Shown: one piece after another, positions 1-5,794 of the stretch | Layout of the letters: each line of letters starts with the position of its first letter | Numbering within the stretch: position 1 is the stretch's first letter | Assembly (NCBI GenBank): GCA_021850505.1 | Contig: JAJZLW010000097.1 | Location: forward strand, 1-5,794 | Length of the DNA stretch: 5,794 nucleotides | Direction: 5' to 3' | Origin: Thermoplasmata archaeon | GTDB taxonomy: Archaea; Thermoplasmatota; Thermoplasmata; Thermoplasmatales; Thermoplasmataceae | Program-made: the position numbers and the translations under genes | Notes under the pieces: generated by a model | Databases searched by the model: none | What the model was told of the DNA's origin: nothing | Seen by the model: the letters and a program-made list of their open reading frames with translations, nothing else

Positions 1-1698
1 AAGCCTGTCGGCATCTGGATGTTCTTCGACCTTTTCAATCAGGCCAACAGTGAGGTCAAGCGAATTGGGATTTACTTCTTTGAGCTCCAGCCTGGTAAAT
101 GGCACCTCGGCTTTTGATGGTGTAAAAACCACATCTTTTTCCCTTAATTTTTCATATGCCTGCTTAATGCTTCCATTAAAGCCAGAAATTCCAATGGCCC
201 TTTCTGCAGCTTCAGGTGTGTATGGATATATCATAACTGTCAGGATCTGAAGCATACGCAGTGCCGTGTAAACTTTACCCGCACATTTTTTGAGATCGGA
301 TTTAATAAGCTTCCATGGTTCCGATCTGTTAACGTAGGAATTCGCCTCCTGGACAAGGTCTATCCATAACTTAAGAGCCTTCTTGATCTCAACGGATCTT
401 ATAGTTTCAGTATATTCGTCAAATTTTGCAAGGAATCTTTCAAGTATGTCGTGGTCTTCCGGGTCGATCGATCTTGATGAAAGACCTATCCTGTTTGACA
501 CCACAAAGCTCACTATTCTATGCAGTAAATTTCCATATTTCGAGATGAATTCTGAATTCACTTTTTCCTGCATTTCCTCTAAACTGAAGTTCGAATCTCC
601 GTTTTCGGGAAGGATTGATGCCAGGTAATATCGCACGTAATTACTATCCACCTTAGAAGTTATGCTGTCAATGGAGAATCCAATGCCCCTGCTTTTGGAA
701 AACTTCTCACCGTTAAATTGCAGGTACTCATTGGCAGGAACGTCATAAGGTAGGTTTAATCCGCCTACACCCATTATAATGGCTGGCCATATGATAGTGT
801 GAAAAGTGATGTTGTCCTTTCCCATGAAATAATAGGCCTTAACTTTTGGATCCTGCCAGTAATCCTTCCAAAGGTCCTTCTCCCCTCTTTGTAGAGATAG
901 TTCTTTCGCGAATGAAAGGTAGCCCATCAAAGCCTCGATCCAAACGTAGATTACCTTGTTCTCAAATCCCGGTATTGGCACCGGGATGCCCCAGGACATA
1001 TCCCTGGTGGCAGGTCTTGGTTTCAGGCCTGCTGCTAAAAGTCCTTTTGTGAACTCAAGTACATGCGGTTTCCAGTCTGTCCTCGAATTTATCCAGGATT
1101 CGAGCTTGCCCTGGAATTTATCCAGGCGGAAAAAGAGATGATCCGTTTCCCTGAATTCCGGCGAGTCTCCAGAAATTATGCATATTGGGTTTATCAGATC
1201 CCTTGGATCCAGTATTCTTCCGCATTCATCGCACTGATCCCCTCTTGCCCTCCTGTTTCCGCAATATGGACAGGTTCCTTCGATGTACCTGTCAGGCATG
1301 AATTTCCCGCAGGTCGGGCAAAATGGGGAAATCATTGTGGTTCTTTCTAGGTATCCATTATTGTATAACTGCCTGAATAGTTCTGAAGCGGTTTCATGGT
1401 GAACGGGTGAGGTTGTTCGTGAAAAAATATCAAACTTAATTTGCATCGCAGCAAGCGACCTTTCATGCTGCTGGTGATACCGATCGGCTATATCCCTTGG
1501 GGACACGTTTTCTGCTTCAGCCTGAATTGTTATAGGAGTTCCATATTCATCGCTTCCGCAAACATATAAAACATCATATCCAATAAGCCGCAGAGCCCTG
1601 ACGAATATATCAGCTCCAAGGTTGCTGCCGGCTATATGGCCAAGATGAAGTGGTGAATTCGCGTACGGTAAAGCGCAATTTACTAGTATCTTTTCCAT
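1..1698 (-). CDS. metG: Methionyl-tRNA synthetase (class I), 3' end cut by window edge
   Basis: Charges tRNA-Met with methionine in the cytoplasm, using ATP. The frame is open from the ATG at 1698 to the left edge, giving 566 residues without a stop. Seen: the class I HIGH signature as HLGH (residues 18-21), a zinc-knuckle insertion with CxxC pairs at 127/130, 143/146 and 156/159 plus a lone Cys173, the YVWIEA segment with Trp253, the KMSKS loop as KFSKS (332-336), and an anticodon-binding helical domain with the EPW motif (Trp462). From about residue 545 an EMAPII/Trbp111-like tRNA-binding domain begins, with the typical HPDADRL at the very edge; most of this domain lies outside the window. 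The two-knuckle form with a fused C-domain is usual in archaea. The fourth CxxC is CIIS. The start is supported by the N-terminal sequence (KILVNCALPYANSPLHLGH) and a TATA-like box 25 bases upstream. Same strand as the repeat protein upstream, but probably a separate transcript. Confidence 0.97.
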   Translation of the reverse strand, partial: MEKILVNCALPYANSPLHLGHIAGSNLGADIFVRALRLIGYDVLYVCGSDEYGTPITIQAEAENVSPRDIADRYHQQHERSLAAMQIKFDIFSRTTSPVHHETASELFRQLYNNGYLERTTMISPFCPTCGKFMPDRYIEGTCPYCGNRRARGDQCDECGRILDPRDLINPICIISGDSPEFRETDHLFFRLDKFQGKLESWINSRTDWKPHVLEFTKGLLAAGLKPRPATRDMSWGIPVPIPGFENKVIYVWIEALMGYLSFAKELSLQRGEKDLWKDYWQDPKVKAYYFMGKDNITFHTIIWPAIIMGVGGLNLPYDVPANEYLQFNGEKFSKSRGIGFSIDSITSKVDSNYVRYYLASILPENGDSNFSLEEMQEKVNSEFISKYGNLLHRIVSFVVSNRIGLSSRSIDPEDHDILERFLAKFDEYTETIRSVEIKKALKLWIDLVQEANSYVNRSEPWKLIKSDLKKCAGKVYTALRMLQILTVMIYPYTPEAAERAIGISGFNGSIKQAYEKLREKDVVFTPSKAEVPFTRLELKEVNPNSLDLTVGLIEKVEEHPDADRL

Positions 1699-1721
1699 TG
1701 GGTTTAACCGTAATGCTTTAC

Positions 1722-1732
1722 CTTTTAAATAT
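1722..1732 (-). promoter_or_regulatory. TATA-like box of metG
   Basis: On the minus strand this reads ATATTTAAAAG. Its centre (about 1726) is some 26-28 bases before the ATG at 1698, which is the usual distance from an archaeal TATA box to the transcription start. Transcription would therefore begin at or within a few bases of the start codon. No Shine-Dalgarno-like purine run lies between box and ATG, which agrees with a leaderless mRNA. The position and spacing are seen; promoter activity is inferred. Confidence 0.6.
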
Positions 1733-1764
1733 CTAACATATCTATTCTGCCTGTTCCGATCAGA

Positions 1765-2322
1765 TCACTTCTGTATTTCAATAACCCTATCTATTATCTC
1801 ACCGGCTTCTTTCCGTGTCAGCTCATCGGCTGTTTTTTTCCGGTACTTTCTGAGAAGATCTTCAACTGTTTTTTTGAATTTTTCATTTTCCAGGAGTTTT
1901 TCAATATACCTTATCTGTTTCATGGTAGCGGGGCTCATTGATCTTTCTTCTTTGGTTCCTGATTTTGCTGCCAGGAGCCTGTCAATCAGTTGGGAGGCCT
2001 GGCTAACTGAAAGCTCCGATATCTCTGTTATGCCCATCTTACGCAGGTAATCCGCTGTTATTCGGATCCTTTCATCACCATCCTGCAGGCTTCTTATAAG
2101 CGTGGCCTGCTTCACTGTTGGAGAAGTCTTCGTCGAGGGTGCCTGAATCCTGCCATCCTTTATCCTCGTGATGAGTCTTGATGCCTCCTGGAGAGTAAGA
2201 TCCTCGACGGTTTTCTTTTCTGTTTCTTTCAGGTACTTTTCTATAATTCTCTTACCATCCTTTGCGGCAGAAAAGCGATCAATCAGTTTTTTCTGAGCTG
2301 CTGAAAGTCTTGAATCGGTCAT
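1765..2322 (-). CDS. Hypothetical protein with three tandem ~62-residue helical repeats
   Basis: Not recognised as a named protein. From the ATG at 2322 it has 185 residues; an in-frame ATG at 2367 would add 15 more (MLQNLILRRTCSRVY). The shorter start is preferred because the first repeat begins right after it, and a TATA-like stretch near 2380-2387 puts transcription start downstream of 2367. The whole protein is three copies of one unit: each has a Gln followed by an LI/YI helix, and exactly 36 residues later an E/Q-A-S/G motif followed by LI-x-R (in 200-residue numbering Gln25/Glu61, Gln87/Gln123, Gln151/Glu187). It is rich in Lys, Arg and Glu, has no Cys in the shorter form, no signal peptide and no membrane segment, so it is probably cytosolic. 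The unit resembles the small 'Q..LI..L...EAS.LI..L' helical modules (DUF3072-like) at the ends of some phage and recombination proteins. That resemblance is from memory and implies no function. It is divergent from the phosphate transporter gene. Confidence 0.85.
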   Translation of the reverse strand: MTDSRLSAAQKKLIDRFSAAKDGKRIIEKYLKETEKKTVEDLTLQEASRLITRIKDGRIQAPSTKTSPTVKQATLIRSLQDGDERIRITADYLRKMGITEISELSVSQASQLIDRLLAAKSGTKEERSMSPATMKQIRYIEKLLENEKFKKTVEDLLRKYRKKTADELTRKEAGEIIDRVIEIQK

Positions 2323-2365
2323 ATAAACTCTAGAACATGTGCGTCTTAAGATTAAGTTTTGTAAC

Positions 2366-2384
2366 ATTTGAATCTATTTAATAT
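2366..2384 (+). repeat. Imperfect 19-bp direct repeat, copy 1
   Basis: ATTTGAATCTATTTAATAT matches 2422-2440 at 15 of 19 positions, with both ends (8 and 7 bases) identical and the four differences in the middle. The copies are 56 bases apart, one beside each divergent gene. This copy covers the potential upstream ATG at 2367 of the repeat-protein gene. Low sequence complexity means chance is possible. Confidence 0.4.
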
Positions 2385-2389
2385 ATAGG

Positions 2390-2396
2390 TATATGT
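2390..2396. repeat. Inverted repeat, left arm (TATATGT)
   Basis: TATATGT is the exact reverse complement of ACATATA at 2411-2417. The centres of the two arms are 21 bases apart, close to two helical turns, and they sit in the middle of the divergent promoter region. This is the geometry of a dimeric-regulator operator, but A/T-rich 7-base arms can arise by chance. Confidence 0.35.
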
Positions 2397-2410
2397 ATGA
2401 CACTATATAG

Positions 2411-2417
2411 ACATATA
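2411..2417. repeat. Inverted repeat, right arm (ACATATA)
   Basis: Partner of the arm at 2390-2396. It overlaps the first bases of the plus-strand TATA-like candidate at 2414-2421, so a protein bound here would compete with TBP for the transporter promoter. That role is inference only. Confidence 0.35.
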
Positions 2418-2421
2418 TAAT

Positions 2422-2440
2422 ATTTGAATTAGATTAATAT
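2422..2440 (+). repeat. Imperfect 19-bp direct repeat, copy 2
   Basis: ATTTGAATTAGATTAATAT, the second copy of the element at 2366-2384. It lies just upstream of the transporter gene and contains one of its candidate TATA-like boxes. Confidence 0.4.
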
Positions 2441-2470
2441 TATCTCGCCCCATTATTGATTTGTAAGACT

Positions 2471-3907
2471 ATGAGTAAAGATAACGACAACGATTTGTTA
2501 AAGAATCTTGACCAGGCAAAGGTCAACAGGTTCCACGGAAAAGCAATATTCGTTGCTGGAATGGGTTTCTTTTCAGATGCCTATGATCTGTTCGTCATAT
2601 CGACAGCAGCACCGATAATAGAATCTTCCGTGGTGTTTGGTGGCCAGATCGCTGGAAACACCTTTATATCTGGCATGATAGGGGCGGCTGCCCTTTTCGG
2701 TGCATTTTTGGGTGCGATGATATTCGGCAGAATTGCAGATAAGAAGGGTAGAAAGTTCACCTATGGAGTTGAGATGTCTATACTGGTCGTATTTGCAATA
2801 ATTTCAGCTTTTTCCGTCAACGTAACTATGTTGATCATTTCCAGGTTTATACTAGGTATAGGAATTGGTGGGGATTATCCAATAAGTGCAACCATAATGA
2901 GCGAGTATTCGAATGTCAAAAGCAGGGGTAAGTTGGTGCTTTCAGTGTTTGCGATGCAGGGTTTCGGGCTTCTTGCGGGTGCAATAGTTGGACTGGCTTC
3001 AACTGCTTTCCTCCCGGTCACAGAGTCGTGGAGGTTCATGCTTGGATTCGGAGCAATTCCTGCTGCTTCAGTAATATACCTCAGGAGAAAGATACTCGAA
3101 ACCCCAAGATATTCTCTGGAGGCTGGAAACAAGACGCTTGCATCTGAAGCAGTGATAGATGCCACAAAGCATTCGACCGGAAAGGCTGTTGACACAAACG
3201 GAGCTCCTAACTTTTCAAGAAGAATAAATCGAGCGATTGCAAATAAATACTGGTTGTTCCTGCTTGGGACTGCAGGATCCTGGTTTATTTTCGATATGGC
3301 TTTTTATGGCACTTCCGTCAATAGCGGAACGGTTCTTGGCCTCATAGGGTATGGAGCAGTAAAAGGTAACCTTGCACAGACCGTATTCCATATTGCGGAG
3401 GGAAACACAATACTTGCGCTTGCGTTTGAAGTGCCAGGTTACTGGATCGCAGTGGGTCTTGTTGATAAGGCTGGCAGAAAGCTTCTTCAGTGGGCGGGAT
3501 TTTCTGTAATGGCAATAATATATTTCGTCTTCGCACTGCGCTTTACAACAATCGAAACTGATCTTTCTCTCTTTATAGCAATGTATGGACTCTCGTTTCT
3601 GGTCGGAAATATCGGACCCAATTCCACCACCTTTATCATACCAACCGAACTGTTTCCAACCAGCATAAGAACGACATCACATGGTATATCAGCGGGTTCC
3701 GGGAAACTTGGTGCTGGGATATTCACTTTCCTGGTTCCAACAATAATAGCCACTTCTGGTTTTCCAGTGTTGTTTGATCTGCTGGCTGGAATTGCTTTCG
3801 CAGGTGTGATATTAACACTAATAGCGATAAGAGAAACAAAGAACATGAGCCTTGAACAGGCCTCCTCCCTCAACGTAGACCAGGGTGCTTCCGGACACCC
3901 TCTCTAA
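2471..3907 (+). CDS. MFS phosphate:H+ symporter (PHS family)
   Basis: Proton-coupled inorganic phosphate importer of the cytoplasmic membrane, 478 residues with about 12 hydrophobic helices (six at roughly 24-205, a polar loop at 206-260, six at 262-454). Family signatures in order: GFFSDAYDLF (32-41), the MFS loop DKKGRK (90-95), GIGIGGDYP (129-137), ETPRY (210-214), PGYW and DKAGRK (322-337), and PTELFPTSIRTTSHGISAGSGKLGA (391-415). The residues that contact phosphate or carry protons in the fungal transporter PiPT all have counterparts at near-identical spacing: Asp36, Asp135, Tyr136, Gln163, Trp271, Asp275, Tyr279 and Lys412. This supports phosphate over other substrates. The ATG at 2471 is preferred to an in-frame TTG at 2456, which would add only MICKT. 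Divergent from the repeat-protein gene and convergent with the serine operon, so probably transcribed alone. Confidence 0.93.
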   Translation: MSKDNDNDLLKNLDQAKVNRFHGKAIFVAGMGFFSDAYDLFVISTAAPIIESSVVFGGQIAGNTFISGMIGAAALFGAFLGAMIFGRIADKKGRKFTYGVEMSILVVFAIISAFSVNVTMLIISRFILGIGIGGDYPISATIMSEYSNVKSRGKLVLSVFAMQGFGLLAGAIVGLASTAFLPVTESWRFMLGFGAIPAASVIYLRRKILETPRYSLEAGNKTLASEAVIDATKHSTGKAVDTNGAPNFSRRINRAIANKYWLFLLGTAGSWFIFDMAFYGTSVNSGTVLGLIGYGAVKGNLAQTVFHIAEGNTILALAFEVPGYWIAVGLVDKAGRKLLQWAGFSVMAIIYFVFALRFTTIETDLSLFIAMYGLSFLVGNIGPNSTTFIIPTELFPTSIRTTSHGISAGSGKLGAGIFTFLVPTIIATSGFPVLFDLLAGIAFAGVILTLIAIRETKNMSLEQASSLNVDQGASGHPL

Positions 3908-3945
3908 TTTTGCAATTCAATAAAACTTTTATAATTTATAATATT
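3908..3945. terminator. Convergent intergenic region, likely bidirectional terminator
   Basis: Only 38 bases, nearly all A and T, separate the stop codons of the transporter (plus) and the aminotransferase (minus). On the plus strand there is a CTTTT then ATTT run; on the minus strand an AGTTTTATT run. Archaeal RNA polymerase terminates at short U-rich stretches without needing a hairpin, so this spacer could end both transcripts. No stable stem-loop was seen. The T-runs are short, so efficiency is uncertain. Confidence 0.4.
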
Positions 3946-5004
3946 TCAAACAATTCCTTTTTCTAATTTCAGGAATGTTTCTACAAATAATACTATGTCT
4001 TTGAATTGAAGATGGCCCATTAAACCTATTCTGACGGCCTTTCCCCGGTGTTCTTTCATTCCACCAGATACTTCAAATCCTCTTTCATGCAGCTTGCTGA
4101 TCAGGGCAGCCGGGTTGGATTTTGTTTCAATGTTAAGGACGCAATCTGATCTGGTTTGATCTGTCCCGGTAACTTTGTATCCCTTTTCCTGAAGCGCAGA
4201 AATAACATATTCTGCGTACCCTCGTGTTTTCCTGATTCTTTCCTCTATGCCCTCCCTGGACAATTCGTCAAGAGCAACGCTGAGAGCCGAAAATGATCCT
4301 ATTGCCGGGGTGTAAGGCGTCTCCATCTTTTCCATAAATGCAAGAGAATTCCTCAAATCGAGGTACTGTGTCGCTGGAGATATTGTATTTAGCCTGTCTT
4401 CAGCTTCATCTGACAGGATATTGATTGCAATGCCCGTAAGTGAGGATATGCCCTTATGGCCGCAGGTCGCAACTGCAGAGATCCCCCATTTTTTTATTTC
4501 TAGAGGAAGCGCAGCAAATCCTGAAACAGAATCAACTATTACATTTAAGCCGTTCTCGCTCGCAACTGTTGAAATTTCATGAAGATTGGATAGCATCGTT
4601 CCATTACCTGTTTCATTGTGCACCAATGCAATTGAGGAGACTCCATGTTTTCTGGCCTCCCGTAATATTATATCTGGATCTGCAGGCTGATTTTCATTAT
4701 ATCCAAGGACGTGTAAATCGCAACCCCTCCTTCGTATTGATTCTGCAAGGCGTTCACCAAACTCGCCATATGAGATGGAGACAACCTTTTCACCCGTCTT
4801 GAGGAGGGAGTGGACCATCATGTCAACCGCTGTTGTCCCGGAACCCGTTGTAATTGCAACTCTTTGACATTTACTTGTATCTCTTAGGATCTGGAGGGAT
4901 TTGCGCATTATCTCTTTGAACTCTCCGGATCTGTGCGGCATATGCTTTTGTGAGGCTGATAGAACTTCACTGGATACCTCTACCGGACCGGGAGTCAATA
5001 TCAT
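3946..5004 (-). CDS. Class V PLP-dependent aminotransferase (alanine-glyoxylate/serine-pyruvate type), probable phosphoserine aminotransferase role
   Basis: Fold-type I PLP enzyme of 352 residues, a typical full length for the AGXT/PucG group. Seen: the N-terminal TPGPVEV (4-10) and HRSGEF (24-29), the phosphate-cup segment TGSGTTAVD (53-61), HNETGNG (129-135), the cofactor-binding Asp158 in VDSVSG, the Schiff-base Lys184 in CGHKG, YTPAIG (231-236), and the substrate-carboxylate Arg326 in VRIGLMG. Its ATG overlaps the serA stop codon in an ATGA, so the two are co-transcribed and probably translationally coupled. The partner suggests it converts 3-phosphohydroxypyruvate plus an amino donor (usually glutamate) to phosphoserine. 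Methanogens are known to use a broad-specificity class V enzyme at this step, from recall. The family alone would equally allow alanine-glyoxylate, serine-glyoxylate or serine-pyruvate transamination. The family call is firm; the substrate is inferred from context. No phosphoserine phosphatase gene is visible. Confidence 0.92.
   Translation of the reverse strand: MILTPGPVEVSSEVLSASQKHMPHRSGEFKEIMRKSLQILRDTSKCQRVAITTGSGTTAVDMMVHSLLKTGEKVVSISYGEFGERLAESIRRRGCDLHVLGYNENQPADPDIILREARKHGVSSIALVHNETGNGTMLSNLHEISTVASENGLNVIVDSVSGFAALPLEIKKWGISAVATCGHKGISSLTGIAINILSDEAEDRLNTISPATQYLDLRNSLAFMEKMETPYTPAIGSFSALSVALDELSREGIEERIRKTRGYAEYVISALQEKGYKVTGTDQTRSDCVLNIETKSNPAALISKLHERGFEVSGGMKEHRGKAVRIGLMGHLQFKDIVLFVETFLKLEKGIV
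5001..5004 (-). other. ATGA stop-start overlap linking serA and the aminotransferase
   Basis: On the minus strand the serA stop TGA (5003-5001) and the aminotransferase start ATG (5004-5002) share two bases. Just upstream, the last serA codons read GGTGGAAGT, a purine-rich stretch that can pair weakly with the archaeal anti-Shine-Dalgarno (CACC). This supports reinitiation or coupled translation and fixes the start of the downstream gene. Confidence 0.75.
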
Positions 5005-5794
5005 TTACTTCCACCAAAAAAATCAATTATTTTTTCAGAGATTGAAACCGCGATAGCTCTCTGGGCCTCTGCGGTCTGGGCGCCAATGTGTGGTGTGATC
5101 ATAACATTGTCGAGGCTTATCAGCTCTCTCTCCCACGCCTCTTTGGGGGGCTCATCCATTAACACATCTGCCGAATAGAACGCGACGCGTCCGGTTTTCA
5201 GCATGGAAAGAAGGTATGCACCGTCTATCGCTGACGCCCTGCTGGTGTTGGTTATAATAGCTCCACGTTTGATGCGATCCAGCTCGTCCCTCCCAAGAAT
5301 GGGTCTATCACCTTTTTTAACAGTAACAAATATTCCGATGAAGTCTGAGACAGCCACCAGTTCTTTGATTTCCAGCAACCTGGCATCGACTTCCATCGCC
5401 CTTTCGTTGTTCGGAAAGAGATCGTAATATACAATGTGCATCCCAAACGTTTTCGCGACCTGAGCGACCCTGAAACCTATCCTGCCTAATCCAATAATAC
5501 CTAGAATCTTTCCCCTCAGTTCGATGCCTGCTTCTTTCCTGAATTTCATTTTCCTTGTTTCTAAAGAGAGGTTTCGTATGTTTCTAGCTGCGCATATCAT
5601 CATACCAATTGTAAGCTCAGCAACTGATTCAGTAGAGGCTTCGGGAGCAGACAGGACAGATATGTTTGCTGCCTTGAGATCGTCCAGTGCTATCCCATCC
5701 AGTCCCACGCCTGCCCTGGCCACCAGTTTCAAGTTGGAGGATCTTTTGATAAGATCTGACGTGACCCTGGTTCTGCTTCTTACAACTATGGCAT
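5001..5794 (-). CDS. serA: D-3-phosphoglycerate dehydrogenase, short archaeal form, 5' end outside window
   Basis: Oxidises 3-phosphoglycerate to 3-phosphohydroxypyruvate with NAD+, the first step of the phosphorylated serine pathway (cytosolic). The frame stays open to the right edge: 263 residues are visible, and perhaps 40-60 N-terminal residues are missing. A TTG at 5732 is not the start, since the in-frame sequence upstream (AIVVRSRTRVTSDLI) is normal SerA sequence. In visible numbering: GVGLDGI at 28-34, VAEL at 57-60, the Rossmann GLGRIG at 101-106, an Asp at 124 after the second strand (NAD rather than NADP), and the catalytic Arg185, Glu214 and His235. The protein ends right after the last substrate-domain helix (IIDFFGGSK), so it has no ACT or ASB domain. 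The usual HxPxT segment is replaced by FVTVKKGDRPI, and DEPPKEAW follows the catalytic Glu. Both recall the Sulfolobus-type short enzymes. Other 2-hydroxyacid dehydrogenases are possible, but the aminotransferase partner favours SerA. The promoter is outside the window. Confidence 0.92.
   Translation of the reverse strand, partial: AIVVRSRTRVTSDLIKRSSNLKLVARAGVGLDGIALDDLKAANISVLSAPEASTESVAELTIGMMICAARNIRNLSLETRKMKFRKEAGIELRGKILGIIGLGRIGFRVAQVAKTFGMHIVYYDLFPNNERAMEVDARLLEIKELVAVSDFIGIFVTVKKGDRPILGRDELDRIKRGAIITNTSRASAIDGAYLLSMLKTGRVAFYSADVLMDEPPKEAWERELISLDNVMITPHIGAQTAEAQRAIAVSISEKIIDFFGGSK

Larger units (their letters stand above)
2323..2470. promoter_or_regulatory. A/T-rich divergent promoter region
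   Basis: This intergenic stretch separates the minus-strand repeat-protein gene from the plus-strand transporter gene, and is far richer in A/T than either. Minus-strand TATA-like candidate: TATATATT at 2387-2380. Plus-strand candidates: TATATAAT at 2414-2421 (predicted start near 2444, leader about 27 bases to the ATG at 2471) and ATTAATATT at 2433-2441 (leader under 10 bases). No clear Shine-Dalgarno sequence precedes either gene. Which box is used cannot be decided from sequence. Confidence 0.6.

Noticed and set aside
50..628. Plus-strand open frames at 50-250 and 383-628
   Set aside because: Antisense to the anticodon-binding part of metG. Their low-complexity Ser/Phe-rich products are what the complementary strand of this coding sequence would give.
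1085..1126. 13-base repeat GAATTTATCCAGG at 1085-1097 and 1114-1126, the second copy forming a 6-bp hairpin with CCTGGA at 1110-1115
   Set aside because: Inside conserved metG coding sequence. The copies are 29 bases apart and read in different frames (encoding WINS and LDKF), so it is neither a protein repeat nor a likely regulatory site.
846..1350. Three overlapping plus-strand open frames (846-1052, 956-1141, 1063-1350)
   Set aside because: They lie opposite the conserved zinc-knuckle and catalytic regions of metG, which is intact in its own frame. They have no recognisable protein features.
2456..2470. TTG at 2456 as start of the transporter
   Set aside because: It adds only five non-conserved residues (MICKT) before an ATG at 2471, and lies very near the predicted transcription start.
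2875..3873. Minus-strand open frames at 2875-3195, 3342-3536 and 3487-3873
   Set aside because: Entirely inside the phosphate transporter gene on the other strand, with no motifs or promoter of their own.
4440..4802. Plus-strand open frame of 120 codons
   Set aside because: Antisense to the PLP-binding core of the aminotransferase; the real gene has all active-site motifs.
5203..5446. Open frames at 5203-5427 (plus) and 5252-5446 (minus, other frame)
   Set aside because: Both lie in the nucleotide-binding domain of serA. The minus one is a frame-shifted reading of the same segment, and serA itself is uninterrupted.
5732..5794. TTG at 5732 as the start of serA, giving a 243-residue protein
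   Set aside because: In-frame sequence upstream to the window edge continues the normal N-terminal substrate domain, so the gene is simply cut by the window.
1..5794. Mobile element, CRISPR array, defence system, tRNA or rRNA gene
   Set aside because: No transposase or integrase motif, terminal inverted repeats, regularly spaced repeats, cloverleaf or rRNA-like segment was seen on either strand; almost all of the sequence is accounted for by five genes.

Overview
The window looks like chromosomal DNA from a thermoacidophilic archaeon, most likely of the Thermoplasmatales or a close relative. The evidence is an archaeal-type methionyl-tRNA synthetase with paired zinc knuckles and a fused C-terminal tRNA-binding domain, A/T-rich TATA-like boxes about 25 nt upstream of start codons with little Shine-Dalgarno signal, heavy use of AGG/AGA (Arg) and ATA (Ile) codons, and a short regulatory-domain-free SerA of the kind known from acidophilic archaea. 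The order-level assignment is an inference from these traits, not from a database match.

Layout, left to right. Positions 1-1698 (minus) hold metG, cut by the left edge inside its C-terminal tRNA-binding domain. It has its own TATA-like box in the 66-bp gap to the next gene and is probably leaderless. Positions 1765-2322 (minus; longest possible start 2367) encode a small, charged protein of unknown function made of three tandem helical repeats of about 62-64 residues. A very A/T-rich divergent promoter region (about 2323-2470) follows, with an imperfect direct repeat and a short inverted repeat. Positions 2471-3907 (plus) encode a 12-helix major facilitator of the phosphate:H+ symporter family with every phosphate-contacting residue of the family in place. 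It converges, across 38 A/T-rich bases, on a two-gene minus-strand operon: serA (5001 to the right edge, 5' end missing) followed, with a 4-base ATGA overlap, by a class V PLP aminotransferase (3946-5004).

The serA-aminotransferase pair most simply makes the first two steps of phosphorylated serine biosynthesis (3-phosphoglycerate to 3-phosphohydroxypyruvate to phosphoserine). The aminotransferase is of the alanine-glyoxylate/serine-pyruvate type rather than a classical SerC. The other genes (translation, phosphate uptake, unknown repeat protein) have no obvious shared pathway. No RNA gene, CRISPR array, insertion sequence or integrase was seen. Most of the window is ordinary housekeeping sequence. 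The triple-repeat protein and the divergent control region next to it are the parts least explained by known biology.
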